Assembly (NCBI RefSeq): GCF_004745805.1
Contig: NZ_SRLQ01000021.1
Coordinates: forward strand, 28,270 to 92,269
Length of the DNA stretch: 64,000 nucleotides
Direction of reading: 5' to 3'
Source of the DNA: Mycolicibacterium sp. CH28
GTDB lineage: Bacteria; Actinomycetota; Actinomycetes; Mycobacteriales; Mycobacteriaceae
Each line of letters opens with the position of its first letter. Positions within the stretch are counted from its first letter, which is position 1. A model generated the notes under the pieces. That model ran no database searches and was not told the origin of the DNA. It saw only the letters and a program-made list of their open reading frames with translations. The translations under genes were made by a program, and so were the position numbers. Of the stretch, positions 53,881-62,139 are shown piece by piece.

Positions 53881-55122
53881 TCACTCGCAGCCGCGGGCCG
53901 TCTTGCACAGGTCGTCGGTGTCGACGGGCTCCGGCTCGAGGGAAAGACCGTCGACCGGGCCGGCCGTGCGGGCCACCAGCGGGGTGAGGGCGGCGACCAG
54001 CGCGAGCAGCCCCGCAAGCAGGACAACCGCGAACGGGCTGTAGTTGTCGGCGACCACACCGCCCAGTGCGGTACCCACGGCGCCACCGGCAAGAGCTCCG
54101 CTGTTGAGCCATCCGAAGGCTTCGGCGGCGGATTGCTGATCGGTCTGCTGGGAGACCATCACATACAGCGCGGCGAGCGCGGGGGCGAAGCCGAGTCCGG
54201 ACGCGAACAGCGCCGCCAGTTGCAGACCGTAGCGATCAACCAGCCCGAACAGCACGGTGCCGGCGGCAACGACGGTCATCGACAGTGCCAGGCCGCGCAC
54301 GCCCAGCCGGCGGTGTCCGAACAGCACGCCGCCGACCAGCGAGCCGAGGCTGGCCGCCGCCAGCGCTACGCCGGCCGAAAGGCTGTGATTGCCGTAGAGG
54401 GCGAGCACCCCGACTTCCAGGGCCATGAACGAGGCCACCAGCGCCAGGCTGACGACCATCGCCAAGATCACGGCACGGTTCGCCAGAACCCGGCCGAACG
54501 CTGCTTCGCTGCGGAGGACCCGCGGCCGGAAACCACGTGCGCTGAGCAGGAACCAGGCGGTTCCGACGAGTGTGACGGCCGCGGAGAACAGCAGCGGCAA
54601 CGCGGTCGAGACCGAGGACGCCAGGAATGTGGCGGCAACGGGCCCGACCACCCAGATCAGCTCCTGCGCGGTGGTGTCCAGCGCGAACAGCGCCCGAAGC
54701 CCCTCGCCCGGCACCATCTGCGGATACAGCGTCCGGACGGCTGGCAACAGCGGCGGGACTGAGGCTCCGATGAGGAAGCCCAGGCCCATCAGGGGCCCAG
54801 CGGAGGTGTGGACAAGAGCCAGCACCACCATGCTGACGCCGTTGACCACGGCGGCCGATACCAGCGTCGTCATCATGCCGATCCGCCCGAGCAGGCGGGC
54901 CGTCATGGGCATGGCCAGCGCTTCGCCGACACTCGTGCAGGCCACGACGGCGCCGGCGATCGCGTAGGACCCGGTCCGCGCCTGCACGTGCAGCAGGATC
55001 GCGAGCGACAACATGCCCAGCGGTAGGCGCGCGAACAGCTGGGAGGCGGTCACATTCACCACGCCGGGCACCCGAACGAGCTCAATGTAGGCGCGCACCG
55101 TTATCTCTCCCTCACTAGTCAT
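53881..55122 (-). CDS. MFS transporter under TetR control
   Basis: A 413-residue 12-helix transporter. The loop motifs are weak (MTARLLGRIGMM, FGHRRLGVRGL) and the C-terminus is acidic. ATG 55122; the start is 13 bases from a 26-base palindrome shared with a divergent TetR gene, so it is probably an efflux pump induced by its substrate. Confidence 0.9.
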   Translation of the reverse strand: MTSEGEITVRAYIELVRVPGVVNVTASQLFARLPLGMLSLAILLHVQARTGSYAIAGAVVACTSVGEALAMPMTARLLGRIGMMTTLVSAAVVNGVSMVVLALVHTSAGPLMGLGFLIGASVPPLLPAVRTLYPQMVPGEGLRALFALDTTAQELIWVVGPVAATFLASSVSTALPLLFSAAVTLVGTAWFLLSARGFRPRVLRSEAAFGRVLANRAVILAMVVSLALVASFMALEVGVLALYGNHSLSAGVALAAASLGSLVGGVLFGHRRLGVRGLALSMTVVAAGTVLFGLVDRYGLQLAALFASGLGFAPALAALYVMVSQQTDQQSAAEAFGWLNSGALAGGAVGTALGGVVADNYSPFAVVLLAGLLALVAALTPLVARTAGPVDGLSLEPEPVDTDDLCKTARGCE

Positions 55123-55134
55123 TAACGCACCCTG

Positions 55135-55160
55135 AACTGTACCGTCCGGACGGTACAGTT
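55135..55160. promoter_or_regulatory. 26-bp perfect palindrome between MFS and TetR genes
   Basis: Half-site AACTGTACCGTCC with its exact reverse complement directly after it. It occupies the 59-base divergent promoter and is surely the TetR operator for both genes. Confidence 0.85.
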
Positions 55161-55181
55161 GGAAACGGATAAACTTCGGCA

Positions 55182-55736
55182 ATGACGACGACCTCGCGCG
55201 AGCGCATCGTCGACGCCTACGCCGAGGCGCTGGCCGTCGACGGAGAACGCCACGCCACGCTCGAGGCCGTGGCCGCGCGGGCCGGGGTATCCAAGGGCGG
55301 ACTGCTCTACCACTTCCCCTCCAAGGACCAGCTCGCCGAAGCGCTGTGCGATCGGCTGGTTGCCCTGGCCGCCGCCGACATCGAGGAGATGCGGAACTCG
55401 CCGGACGGGCCCGCGCGGCACTACATCCGCACATCCCATTACGCCGACACGTCGTTGGATCGCACCCTGATCGCCGTGGCCCGGTTGCAGCAGGCCGGTG
55501 ATCCCCGGGCAAGCGCCGCAATCGAGCTGATCTCCGACCAGTGGTTGAGCGTCCTTCATGACGCACTCGGAGATCGCGACATCGCGCGGACGGTCAAACT
55601 GATCGGCGACGGCCTCTACCACAACGCGCTGTTCAGCGCCCTCGGCGGCCGACGTGCGCGCGCCGAACTCGACGAGGGGCTCCTGGCGGTGATCGACCGC
55701 CTCATCGACCAGTGCGTAGACGCCAGGCAGCCTTAG
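55182..55736 (+). CDS. TetR-family transcriptional regulator
   Basis: A 184-residue repressor. The helix-turn-helix (AVAARAGVSKGGLLYHFPSK) is of the subtype followed by a TetR_C_37-like helical domain. ATG 55182. Divergent from the MFS gene with a perfect 26-base operator between, so it represses both. Confidence 0.92.
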   Translation: MTTTSRERIVDAYAEALAVDGERHATLEAVAARAGVSKGGLLYHFPSKDQLAEALCDRLVALAAADIEEMRNSPDGPARHYIRTSHYADTSLDRTLIAVARLQQAGDPRASAAIELISDQWLSVLHDALGDRDIARTVKLIGDGLYHNALFSALGGRRARAELDEGLLAVIDRLIDQCVDARQP

Positions 55737-55802
55737 CGCGGCGGAGTCTCCCCGACTCCCGCAATAGTCGCGTTCCCGACGAGGCCAGAAGGATTGACGG
55801 GA

Positions 55803-56411
55803 CTACTGAGGCTCACCCGCTCCGCGAGTCGCGGACGCGGGTCCGTCGGCGTCGGGTCGGATACCCCGCTCCGAGCCGAATGAGATGTCGACGCGCCGTA
55901 GATCGGTCTGCTCGCGGCGGTTCCGTCGAATCTCCCGCTTGAGCTGGCGCAGTCGGCTCTCGTCGCCCCCGACCACTTGCACGGCAGCTGTGCGTATTGT
56001 TTCGCGCACCACGTCCACCTCGTTGACGAGGTTCTTGACGGCCGCGAGGGTTGCCTTGACCGCTTCGGTGTCGGATGGGTCGACCCCGATGTCGATTTCC
56101 GCCGCAGCAGGCACCAGCTCGTCGACATCAACAGCCAACGAAACGATGAGCACACCGACGTTGGTGTCGATGCGGATCGGCTCTGGGAGATACCCAGTGT
56201 CAGCGAGGGCAGCCGCCAAAACGCTGGCGTAGTCGGTGTGCGTCACCTCGGCGAGGCCGAGCAGATATCGCTGTCGGGGAAGTTGTTTCATCTCCCCGTT
56301 GCGCCAGCCGTTGACCGTCTGCGGCGTGGCACCGATGCGACGGGCGACCTCCGCCTCGGAGACGCCGTACTCGTCCATATATGTCTGGACGATCCCGATC
56401 AACTGCCGCAT
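55803..56411 (-). CDS. XRE-family regulator of phage-like module
   Basis: A 202-residue protein. The N-terminal helix-turn-helix (GVSEAEVARRIGATPQTVNGW) is followed by a strand-rich middle (IDTNVGVLIVSLAVDVDELV) and a C-terminal basic coiled-coil (SRLRQLKREIRRNRREQ). ATG 56411 starts next to the DNA-binding domain; a TTG at 56552 would add 47 residues of poorer codon use. Divergent from a second XRE gene, with an operator between: the layout of a phage immunity switch. Confidence 0.75.
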   Translation of the reverse strand: MRQLIGIVQTYMDEYGVSEAEVARRIGATPQTVNGWRNGEMKQLPRQRYLLGLAEVTHTDYASVLAAALADTGYLPEPIRIDTNVGVLIVSLAVDVDELVPAAAEIDIGVDPSDTEAVKATLAAVKNLVNEVDVVRETIRTAAVQVVGGDESRLRQLKREIRRNRREQTDLRRVDISFGSERGIRPDADGPASATRGAGEPQ

Positions 56412-56568
56412 ATGGTCGTCCGCACCCCGTTTCCTCGTCGCCGATGACGCACCGTCAACCACCAGGCGACGTTCACCAAACAATAGGTGCAGTCTTGCAT
56501 CGTTTTCGCAGGCAGCAGAAATTTCGGCGACGTCAGTCGCGTCAAATGTCAACCATTTCCGTATGCAA

Positions 56569-56587
56569 TATCAATTGTTGATTGATA
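56569..56587. promoter_or_regulatory. Operator between the two XRE genes
   Basis: Perfect inverted repeat TATCAAT-TGTTG-ATTGATA, AT-rich, in the divergent interval. The rightward gene starts 58 bases on. The likely target of one or both XRE proteins. Confidence 0.65.
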
Positions 56588-56644
56588 CTTGGGGTAAGCT
56601 GTGAGCCTGTCGACCAACGCAGACCCTCGTCAGGAGGACACAAA

Positions 56645-56896
56645 ATGCGATTGCAGTCCGGTGACACACTGCGGGCACTCATACGCCAGCGGGGCTACTC
56701 GATGGCGCAGGTAGCTCGATGCGCGGGGTGCAGTAAGGCATTCATGCACGGCCTTTGCTCGGGAGCAAAGCAGTCGTGCTCGATTCAGCTGGGACAGCGC
56801 ATCGCGGAGATTCTCGACGTTCCGTTTGAGCTGCTCTTCGCCATGAACAACTCCCGCCGTTCGGGGCGAAGAATCAAGCAGAAATTGACGGCATGA
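56645..56896 (+). CDS. XRE/Cro-like small DNA-binding protein
   Basis: An 83-residue single helix-turn-helix protein (SMAQVARCAGCSKAFMHGL, then LGQRIAEILDVPFELLF). Good GGAGGA site 7 bases before ATG 56645. Size and position are those of a Cro-type regulator or phage HTH protein. Its stop overlaps the first ATG of the next frame (ATGA). Confidence 0.8.
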   Translation: MRLQSGDTLRALIRQRGYSMAQVARCAGCSKAFMHGLCSGAKQSCSIQLGQRIAEILDVPFELLFAMNNSRRSGRRIKQKLTA

Positions 56897-56934
56897 CACA
56901 CGCACACGAGGGGGCTCCCCTTCAGGAGGGGGCC

Positions 56935-57057
56935 ATGATTCAAGACCGGCCGACGCCGAAGAAGCACTTGCGGCGTCGACTCCAGAGCTGGTGGTGGTTC
57001 CATCGGCGCACCTACGGACATCGATTCGCGTTGATGCCCATGCACGAAGGCGAGTGA
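56935..57057 (+). CDS. Small basic Trp-rich protein
   Basis: A 40-residue product (MIQDRPTPKKHLRRRLQSWW, WFHRRTYGHRF) from ATG 56935, fixed by AGGAGG 5 bases upstream. The frame is also open from ATG 56893, which overlaps the previous stop. The AGGAGG lies in the 3' arm of a GC-rich hairpin (about 56913-56934), so translation may depend on ribosomes coming from the upstream frame. Family unknown; strongly basic, with WWW. Confidence 0.5.
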   Translation: MIQDRPTPKKHLRRRLQSWWWFHRRTYGHRFALMPMHEGE

Positions 57058-57064
57058 CATTCGC

Positions 57065-57337
57065 GTGGTTCGCCGTGGACGCGGGTCGTGGTTTGCCGTG
57101 GACGCGGGGTATGCGCATCGCGACTATGTCCGCGCCAAAACCGTGTCCATTTGGCGCGGGCGCTACAACTTGCCATTCGCCATTTGTCAGTGCGGCTGGC
57201 GCGGCATCCCGCGCGTCCTGAGGCGCACCGCACGGCGCGACGCGCATCGGCACGCCGCCGAGGCCAACCACCGGTTGTCGCGACCGCTCGACCTGTGGAG
57301 ATCGGCCCATCAGAACCGACGCGACCACGCCCTCTAG
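57065..57337 (+). CDS. Small phage-like protein with CxCGWxG motif
   Basis: A 90-residue protein with AICQCGWRGIPRVLRR followed by DAHRHAAEANH, giving Cys-x-Cys and spaced His that could bind zinc. Similar small proteins occur in actinobacteriophages and prophages. GTG 57065. Third gene of the short rightward operon; its stop overlaps the stop of the convergent membrane-protein gene. Confidence 0.55.
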   Translation: MVRRGRGSWFAVDAGYAHRDYVRAKTVSIWRGRYNLPFAICQCGWRGIPRVLRRTARRDAHRHAAEANHRLSRPLDLWRSAHQNRRDHAL

Positions 57338-57654
57338 GCGGCAGGCGGGGCGAACACCCAGTTGTCGGGGTTCTTCGGCGAGTACATCACCGGGATGAGC
57401 TGCCCCATCGTCGGCCAGCTGTTCACGTCAACGGCCATCCGCTGGTAGACCACGTGTTCGGCGACGGTCGGGCCGTTGATGACACCGCTGATCGTGACGA
57501 ACTGCTCGCCCGTGACATCCGGGCGCGGGCTGACCCCGGTCACCAGCAGCGTGCCAGGGGCCATCTCCCCGCGCGGACCGCGGCGCATCAGCCGTGGACC
57601 CAGAACCAGCGCCAACGCGCCGACGATCAACAGCAGCACCGCAAATTCCCACAT
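57334..57654 (-). CDS. Small membrane protein
   Basis: A 106-residue protein with one N-terminal helix (MWEFAVLLLIVGALALVLG) and a beta-rich outer or cytoplasmic domain (LLVTGVSPRPDVTGEQFVTISG, VYQRMAVDVNSWPTMG). ATG 57654. Divergent from the hisN-like gene. Function unknown. Confidence 0.75.
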   Translation of the reverse strand: MWEFAVLLLIVGALALVLGPRLMRRGPRGEMAPGTLLVTGVSPRPDVTGEQFVTISGVINGPTVAEHVVYQRMAVDVNSWPTMGQLIPVMYSPKNPDNWVFAPPAA

Positions 57655-57677
57655 GCCGCCATGGTAGGACTGCTGGC

Positions 57678-58469
57678 ATGAGCACCCACGATCTACAAGC
57701 AGACCTCGCGGTGGCATTGGAGCTGGCCAAGCGGGCCGACGCGATCACCCTGGACCGGTTCGGGGCCCTTGATCTGCGCGTCGACACCAAACCCGACCTG
57801 ACTCCGGTGACCGATGCCGACGAGGCGGTCGAAGCGGACCTGCGGGCGGCGCTGGCTCGCGAACGTCCCGATGATGCGGTCCTGGGCGAGGAGTACGGCG
57901 GCACGGCGGCGTTCTCCGGGCGGCAGTGGGTGATCGATCCGATCGACGGCACCAAGAACTTCGTGCGCGGGGTGCCGGTGTGGGCGAGCCTGATCGCGCT
58001 CCTCGAGGACGGCGTGCCGGTCGTTGGTGTGGTCAGCGCGCCTGCGCTGAACCGGCGGTGGTGGGCCGGCCAGGGACTCGGAGCCTTCGCCTCGGTGGGC
58101 GAGGCCGCGCCGCGCGCACTGTCGGTGTCCGGGGTGGCCGACCTCGCGTCGGCCAGCCTGTCGTTCTCCAGCCTGTCAGGGTGGGCCGAGCGAGGGCTGC
58201 GCGAGCAATTCGTCGAGCTGACCGACGCGGTGTGGCGGGTTCGCGCCTACGGCGACTTTTTCTCTTACTGCCTGGTCGCCGAGGGCGCCGTGGACATCGC
58301 CGCCGAGCCGGAAGTCAAGCTGTGGGACCTTGCCCCGCTGGACATCCTGGTCCGTGAGGCAGGCGGCACCTTCACCAACCTCAGCGGCGCCCCGGGACCG
58401 CACGGCGGTCACGCGGTCGCCAGCAACGGCCTGCTCCACCAGGCGGTACTCGCCCACATCGGGGGGTGA
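57678..58469 (+). CDS. hisN: Inositol-monophosphatase-family phosphatase (HisN-type histidinol-phosphatase)
   Basis: A 263-residue magnesium-dependent phosphatase. Metal-site motifs are DLTPVTDADEAVE, GEEYGG, WVIDPIDGTKNFVRG and KLWDLAPLDILVREAGG, all intact. Actinobacterial members next to fadE24 (Rv3137) act as histidinol-phosphatases, so a role in histidine synthesis is likely; inositol or fructose phosphatase activity is the alternative. ATG 57678. Confidence 0.88.
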   Translation: MSTHDLQADLAVALELAKRADAITLDRFGALDLRVDTKPDLTPVTDADEAVEADLRAALARERPDDAVLGEEYGGTAAFSGRQWVIDPIDGTKNFVRGVPVWASLIALLEDGVPVVGVVSAPALNRRWWAGQGLGAFASVGEAAPRALSVSGVADLASASLSFSSLSGWAERGLREQFVELTDAVWRVRAYGDFFSYCLVAEGAVDIAAEPEVKLWDLAPLDILVREAGGTFTNLSGAPGPHGGHAVASNGLLHQAVLAHIGG

Positions 58470-58492
58470 AGTAACTAACAGCTTCGACATAC

Positions 58493-58508
58493 CTTACTCT
58501 GGAGTAAG
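58493..58508. promoter_or_regulatory. Inverted repeat upstream of fadE24
   Basis: CTTACTC-TG-GAGTAAG, perfect 7-base arms, 56 bases before the fadE24 start. The form suits a TetR-type operator controlling the fadE24-fadE23 operon; the regulator is not in the window. Confidence 0.55.
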
Positions 58509-58563
58509 ATAGCGGTCAGCGAGTTCTGATCAGCACCGCCCACCGTCGACGAGGCTGCCAAAA

Positions 58564-59946
58564 ATGACCAACACCCTTCCCTCCCCATCGAAAAGCCCCC
58601 GCGCTCACGACAGCGCGGTCGGGCAGTACAAACACAAGCGATCCGCCACCGATATCGGCCTGGCGATCATCACCCCACTGCTCGGCCAGGAATTCCTGGA
58701 CCGGTACGGCCTGCGTGATCCGTTCAACCGCGGCCTGAAGTACGGCGTCAAGCAGGCGTTCTCCACTGCGGGTGCAGCCACCAGGCAGTTCAAGAAGGTT
58801 CAGCGCCTGGGCGCGACGCCGACGCGGCTACGCCCAAGCGGCGCGGACTATTTCGACCTCACTCCCGATGACGACCAGAAGATGATCATCGAGACGGTCA
58901 GCGAGTTCGCCGCGGAGATCCTGCGTCCGGCTGCCCACGACGCCGACGACGCCGCCGCCTATCCCGTAGACCTGATTGCCAAGGCGGCCGAACTCGGGAT
59001 CACCGCGATCAACATCCCCGAGGAGTTCGACGGCATCGCCGAGCAGCGCGGCACCGTGACCAACGCCCTGGTGGCCGAGGCCCTTGCCTACGGCGATATG
59101 GGCCTGGCGTTGCCGATCCTGGCCCCCGCCGGCGTCGCAGCGGCGTTGACGCATTGGGGCAGCGCCGATCAGCAGGCCACCTATCTCCCGGAGTTCGCCG
59201 GCGAGCGGGTGCCGCAGGGCTGCGTGGCGATCGCCGAGCCGCACGCGCTGTTCGACCCGACCGCGCTGAAGACCACCGCCGTACGCACCCCCAGCGGCTA
59301 CCGCCTCGACGGCGTCAAGTCGCTGGTTCCGGCCGCTGCCGATGCCGAATTGTTCATCGTCGCAGCGCAATTCAATGGAAAACCGGCCCTGTTTGTCGTC
59401 GAGGCGTCCACTCCAGGCGTGTCGGTCAAGGCCGACCCCAGCATGGGGATCCGCGCGGCTGCCCTGGGCCGGGTGGAACTCGACAAGGTGTCGGTGCCCC
59501 TGTCCGCGCGGCTAGGTGAAGACGGCGCGACCGATGCCGACTATTCCGAAGCGATCGCGCTGTCACGGCTGGGCTGGGCGGCGTTGGCGGTGGGCACCTC
59601 TCACGCGGTGCTCGACTACGTGATCCCCTACGTCAAAGAACGCGAAGCGTTCGGCGAGCCCATCGCCCGCCGTCAAGCAGTTGCCTTCATGTGCGCCAAC
59701 ATCGCGATCGAACTCGACGGCCTGCGGCTGATCACCTGGCGCGGCGCCGCACGAGCCGAGCAGGGCCTGCCGTTCGCCCGCGAGGCCGCACTGGCCAAGA
59801 GGCTCGGCTCGGACAAGGCCATGCAGATCGGGCTGGACGGTGTCCAGCTGCTCGGCGGCCACGGATTCACCAAGGAACACCCGGTGGAACGCTGGTATCG
59901 CGATCTCCGCGCGCTCGGCGTCGCCGAGGGTGTCGTCGTCCTGTAA
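58564..59946 (+). CDS. fadE24: Acyl-CoA dehydrogenase FadE24
   Basis: A 460-residue FAD-dependent acyl-CoA dehydrogenase. An N-terminal extension of about 95 residues precedes the family core (DDQKMIIETVSEFAAEILRP, GVTNAL-like helices, VAIAEPHALFDPTA). The C-terminus is short and ends soon after VAEGVV. Adjacent mycobacterial FadE pairs form alpha2-beta2 enzymes, so it likely works with FadE23. ATG 58564. Confidence 0.93.
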   Translation: MTNTLPSPSKSPRAHDSAVGQYKHKRSATDIGLAIITPLLGQEFLDRYGLRDPFNRGLKYGVKQAFSTAGAATRQFKKVQRLGATPTRLRPSGADYFDLTPDDDQKMIIETVSEFAAEILRPAAHDADDAAAYPVDLIAKAAELGITAINIPEEFDGIAEQRGTVTNALVAEALAYGDMGLALPILAPAGVAAALTHWGSADQQATYLPEFAGERVPQGCVAIAEPHALFDPTALKTTAVRTPSGYRLDGVKSLVPAAADAELFIVAAQFNGKPALFVVEASTPGVSVKADPSMGIRAAALGRVELDKVSVPLSARLGEDGATDADYSEAIALSRLGWAALAVGTSHAVLDYVIPYVKEREAFGEPIARRQAVAFMCANIAIELDGLRLITWRGAARAEQGLPFAREAALAKRLGSDKAMQIGLDGVQLLGGHGFTKEHPVERWYRDLRALGVAEGVVVL

Positions 59947-59979
59947 ACGTCACGGTTGAAACGAACGGAAAGCACTGTC

Positions 59980-61194
59980 ATGGCAATCAATCTCGAAATG
60001 CCGCGCAAGCTGGAAGCCGTGATCGAGAAGGCACACCAGGCCGCCGCGGAGATGCTCCGCCCGATCTCGCGCAAGTACGACCTGTCCGAGCACGCCTACC
60101 CCGTCGAGCTCGATACCCTGGCCACGCTGTTCGAAGGCCTCTCGGAAGCCAACACCATCTCCTTCGCCGGCACCGATGCGTTCCGCGAAAGCGAGGACGG
60201 ACCGAAGGGAAATGTCAACGGCGGCAACATGTCCGCGCTGCTGAACTCACTCGAGATCTCCTGGGGTGACGTCGCACTGCTGCTGTCGGTACCCCGCCAG
60301 GGCCTGGGCAACGCCGCGATTTCCGGGGTGGCCACCGACGAGCAGCTGCAGCGACTCGGCAAGAACATCTGGGCGGCGATGGCCATCACCGAGCCGTCGT
60401 TCGGCTCGGACTCGGCGGCGGTATCCACCACGGCGATGCTCGACGGCGACGAGTATGTGATCAACGGCGAGAAGATCTTCGTGACCGCCGGCTCGCGCGC
60501 CAGCCATATCGTGGTGTGGGCGACGCTGGACAAGTCGAAGGGCCGTGCGGCCATCAAGTCGTTCATCGTGCCGCGCGAGTATCCCGGCGTCACCGTCGAA
60601 CGCCTCGAACACAAACTCGGCATCAAGGCCTCCGACACCGCGGTGATCCGGTTCGACAACGTCCGCATCCCCAGGGAGAACCTACTCGGCAGCCCGGAGA
60701 TCGAGGTGGAGAAGGGGTTTGCCGGGGTGATGGAGACCTTCGACAGCACCCGTCCGATCGTGGCGGCGATGGCGGTCGGGGTCGGCCGGGCCGCGCTCGA
60801 GGAGCTGCGCAAGATCCTCACCGACGCCGGGGTGGAGATCGACTATGACAAGCCGGCCCACGCCCAGAGCGCGCCGGCCGCGGAGTTCCTGCGGATGGAG
60901 GCCGACTGGGAGGCGGGCTATCTGCTGACCGTCCGATCGGCCTGGCAGGCCGACAACGGGATCCCCAACTCCAAGGAAGCCTCGATGGGCAAGGCCAAGG
61001 CCGCTCGGGTGGCCAGCGACATCACCCTCAAGTCCGTCGAATTGGCGGGCACCACAGGCTATTCCGAGCAGACTCTGCTGGAGAAGTGGGCACGCGACTC
61101 CAAGATCCTCGACATCTTCGAGGGCACCCAGCAGATTCAACAGCTGGTGGTGGCGCGCCGCCTGCTCGGCATGACCTCGGCCGAGCTGAAGTAG
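59980..61194 (+). CDS. fadE23: Acyl-CoA dehydrogenase FadE23
   Basis: A 404-residue acyl-CoA dehydrogenase. FAD/substrate segment AMAITEPSFGSDSAA, VTAGSRASHIVVWAT, and the catalytic Glu in ILDIFEGTQQIQQ near the C-terminus. Probably the catalytic partner of FadE24. Start ATG 59980 (GGAAAG upstream); 33 bases after fadE24. Confidence 0.95.
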   Translation: MAINLEMPRKLEAVIEKAHQAAAEMLRPISRKYDLSEHAYPVELDTLATLFEGLSEANTISFAGTDAFRESEDGPKGNVNGGNMSALLNSLEISWGDVALLLSVPRQGLGNAAISGVATDEQLQRLGKNIWAAMAITEPSFGSDSAAVSTTAMLDGDEYVINGEKIFVTAGSRASHIVVWATLDKSKGRAAIKSFIVPREYPGVTVERLEHKLGIKASDTAVIRFDNVRIPRENLLGSPEIEVEKGFAGVMETFDSTRPIVAAMAVGVGRAALEELRKILTDAGVEIDYDKPAHAQSAPAAEFLRMEADWEAGYLLTVRSAWQADNGIPNSKEASMGKAKAARVASDITLKSVELAGTTGYSEQTLLEKWARDSKILDIFEGTQQIQQLVVARRLLGMTSAELK

Positions 61195-62046
61195 TCAGCC
61201 GACCGCGGTCAACTCGCGCTGAGTCTGCTCGTCCAACTCGATATCGGCCACGGCGAGATTCTCCTGGAGATGCGCCAGCGACGACGTGCCCGGAATCAAC
61301 AGGATGTTGTCGGCGACGCCCAGCGTCCACGCCAGCGCGATCTGCGCCGGGGTGTAGCCGAGCCGCTCGGCGGTCTGCTGGATCAGGTGGTGCGACAGCA
61401 CCGGATTGACCTCGTGGAACGCCGAGCCGAGCGGAAAGAACGGCACGAACGCGATATCGCGGGCGATGCACTCGTCGAGCACCGCTTGCGATGAGCGATC
61501 GACGAGGTTGTACGGGTTCTGCACACAGGCGATGTCGGTGAGTTCCACGGCGTGCAGCAGCTGTTCGTGGCTGATGTTGCTCAGGCCGATGCCGTTGATC
61601 AGACCTTCGTCGCGGGCGGTGATCATCGCGCCGAGCTGATCGGTGAACAGCTGGCTGGTCTCGCCTTCGTCCATCACCCGCAGGTTGACTGCCGCCAGCC
61701 GCTCGACACCGAGGCTGCGCAGATTCTCCTCGATACCGGCGCGCAATCGGTGCGGTTCGGCATCGGGGAGCCACGCCCCCTTCTCGTCGCGCCGGCCACC
61801 GACCTTGCTGACGAGGGCCAGGTTCTCCGGGTAGGGGTGCAGCGCCTCTCGGATGAGCTCGTTGGCCACGTCGGGGCCGTAGTACTGCGCGGTGTCGATG
61901 TGGTCGACGCCGTCGTCGACGGCCCGGCGCAGCACCGCCAGCGCCTGGTCTCGGTCCCGCGGTGGGCCGAACACACCTGGACCGGGTAGTTGCATGGCTC
62001 CGAATCCAACCCGGTGGACGTCGAAGCCGGCCAGTGCAAATCGCAT
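61195..62046 (-). CDS. Aldo/keto reductase
   Basis: A 283-residue TIM-barrel oxidoreductase. The Asp and Tyr of the active site are in DHIDTAQYYG, the Lys in LALVSKVGG. The usual catalytic His region reads NLRVMDE, so the His is replaced. NADPH-binding is in PGTSSLAHLQENL. Divergent from a MarR gene with an ATCGAA-TAC-TTCGAT operator between. Confidence 0.9.
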   Translation of the reverse strand: MRFALAGFDVHRVGFGAMQLPGPGVFGPPRDRDQALAVLRRAVDDGVDHIDTAQYYGPDVANELIREALHPYPENLALVSKVGGRRDEKGAWLPDAEPHRLRAGIEENLRSLGVERLAAVNLRVMDEGETSQLFTDQLGAMITARDEGLINGIGLSNISHEQLLHAVELTDIACVQNPYNLVDRSSQAVLDECIARDIAFVPFFPLGSAFHEVNPVLSHHLIQQTAERLGYTPAQIALAWTLGVADNILLIPGTSSLAHLQENLAVADIELDEQTQRELTAVG

Positions 62047-62067
62047 GGAACCACCATTCCCATTGAG

Positions 62068-62082
62068 ATCGAATACTTCGAT
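62068..62082. promoter_or_regulatory. Operator between aldo/keto reductase and MarR genes
   Basis: ATCGAA-TAC-TTCGAT, perfect arms, 22 bases before the reductase start. Likely MarR binding site controlling both genes. Confidence 0.65.
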
Positions 62083-62139
62083 ATCAAACTATATTGCGGG
62101 CGCGGTAGGCTCCCTGTCAACCCTGGGAGGTGACGCGAC

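Larger units (their letters stand above)
55803..57337. mobile_element. Phage-like regulatory module (remnant or satellite)
   Basis: Divergent XRE genes with a shared operator plus two small phage-type genes, inserted between conserved chromosomal genes. No integrase, structural or packaging gene is present, and no attachment repeats were seen. It may be a relic of a prophage immunity region or a self-contained small element. Confidence 0.5.
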
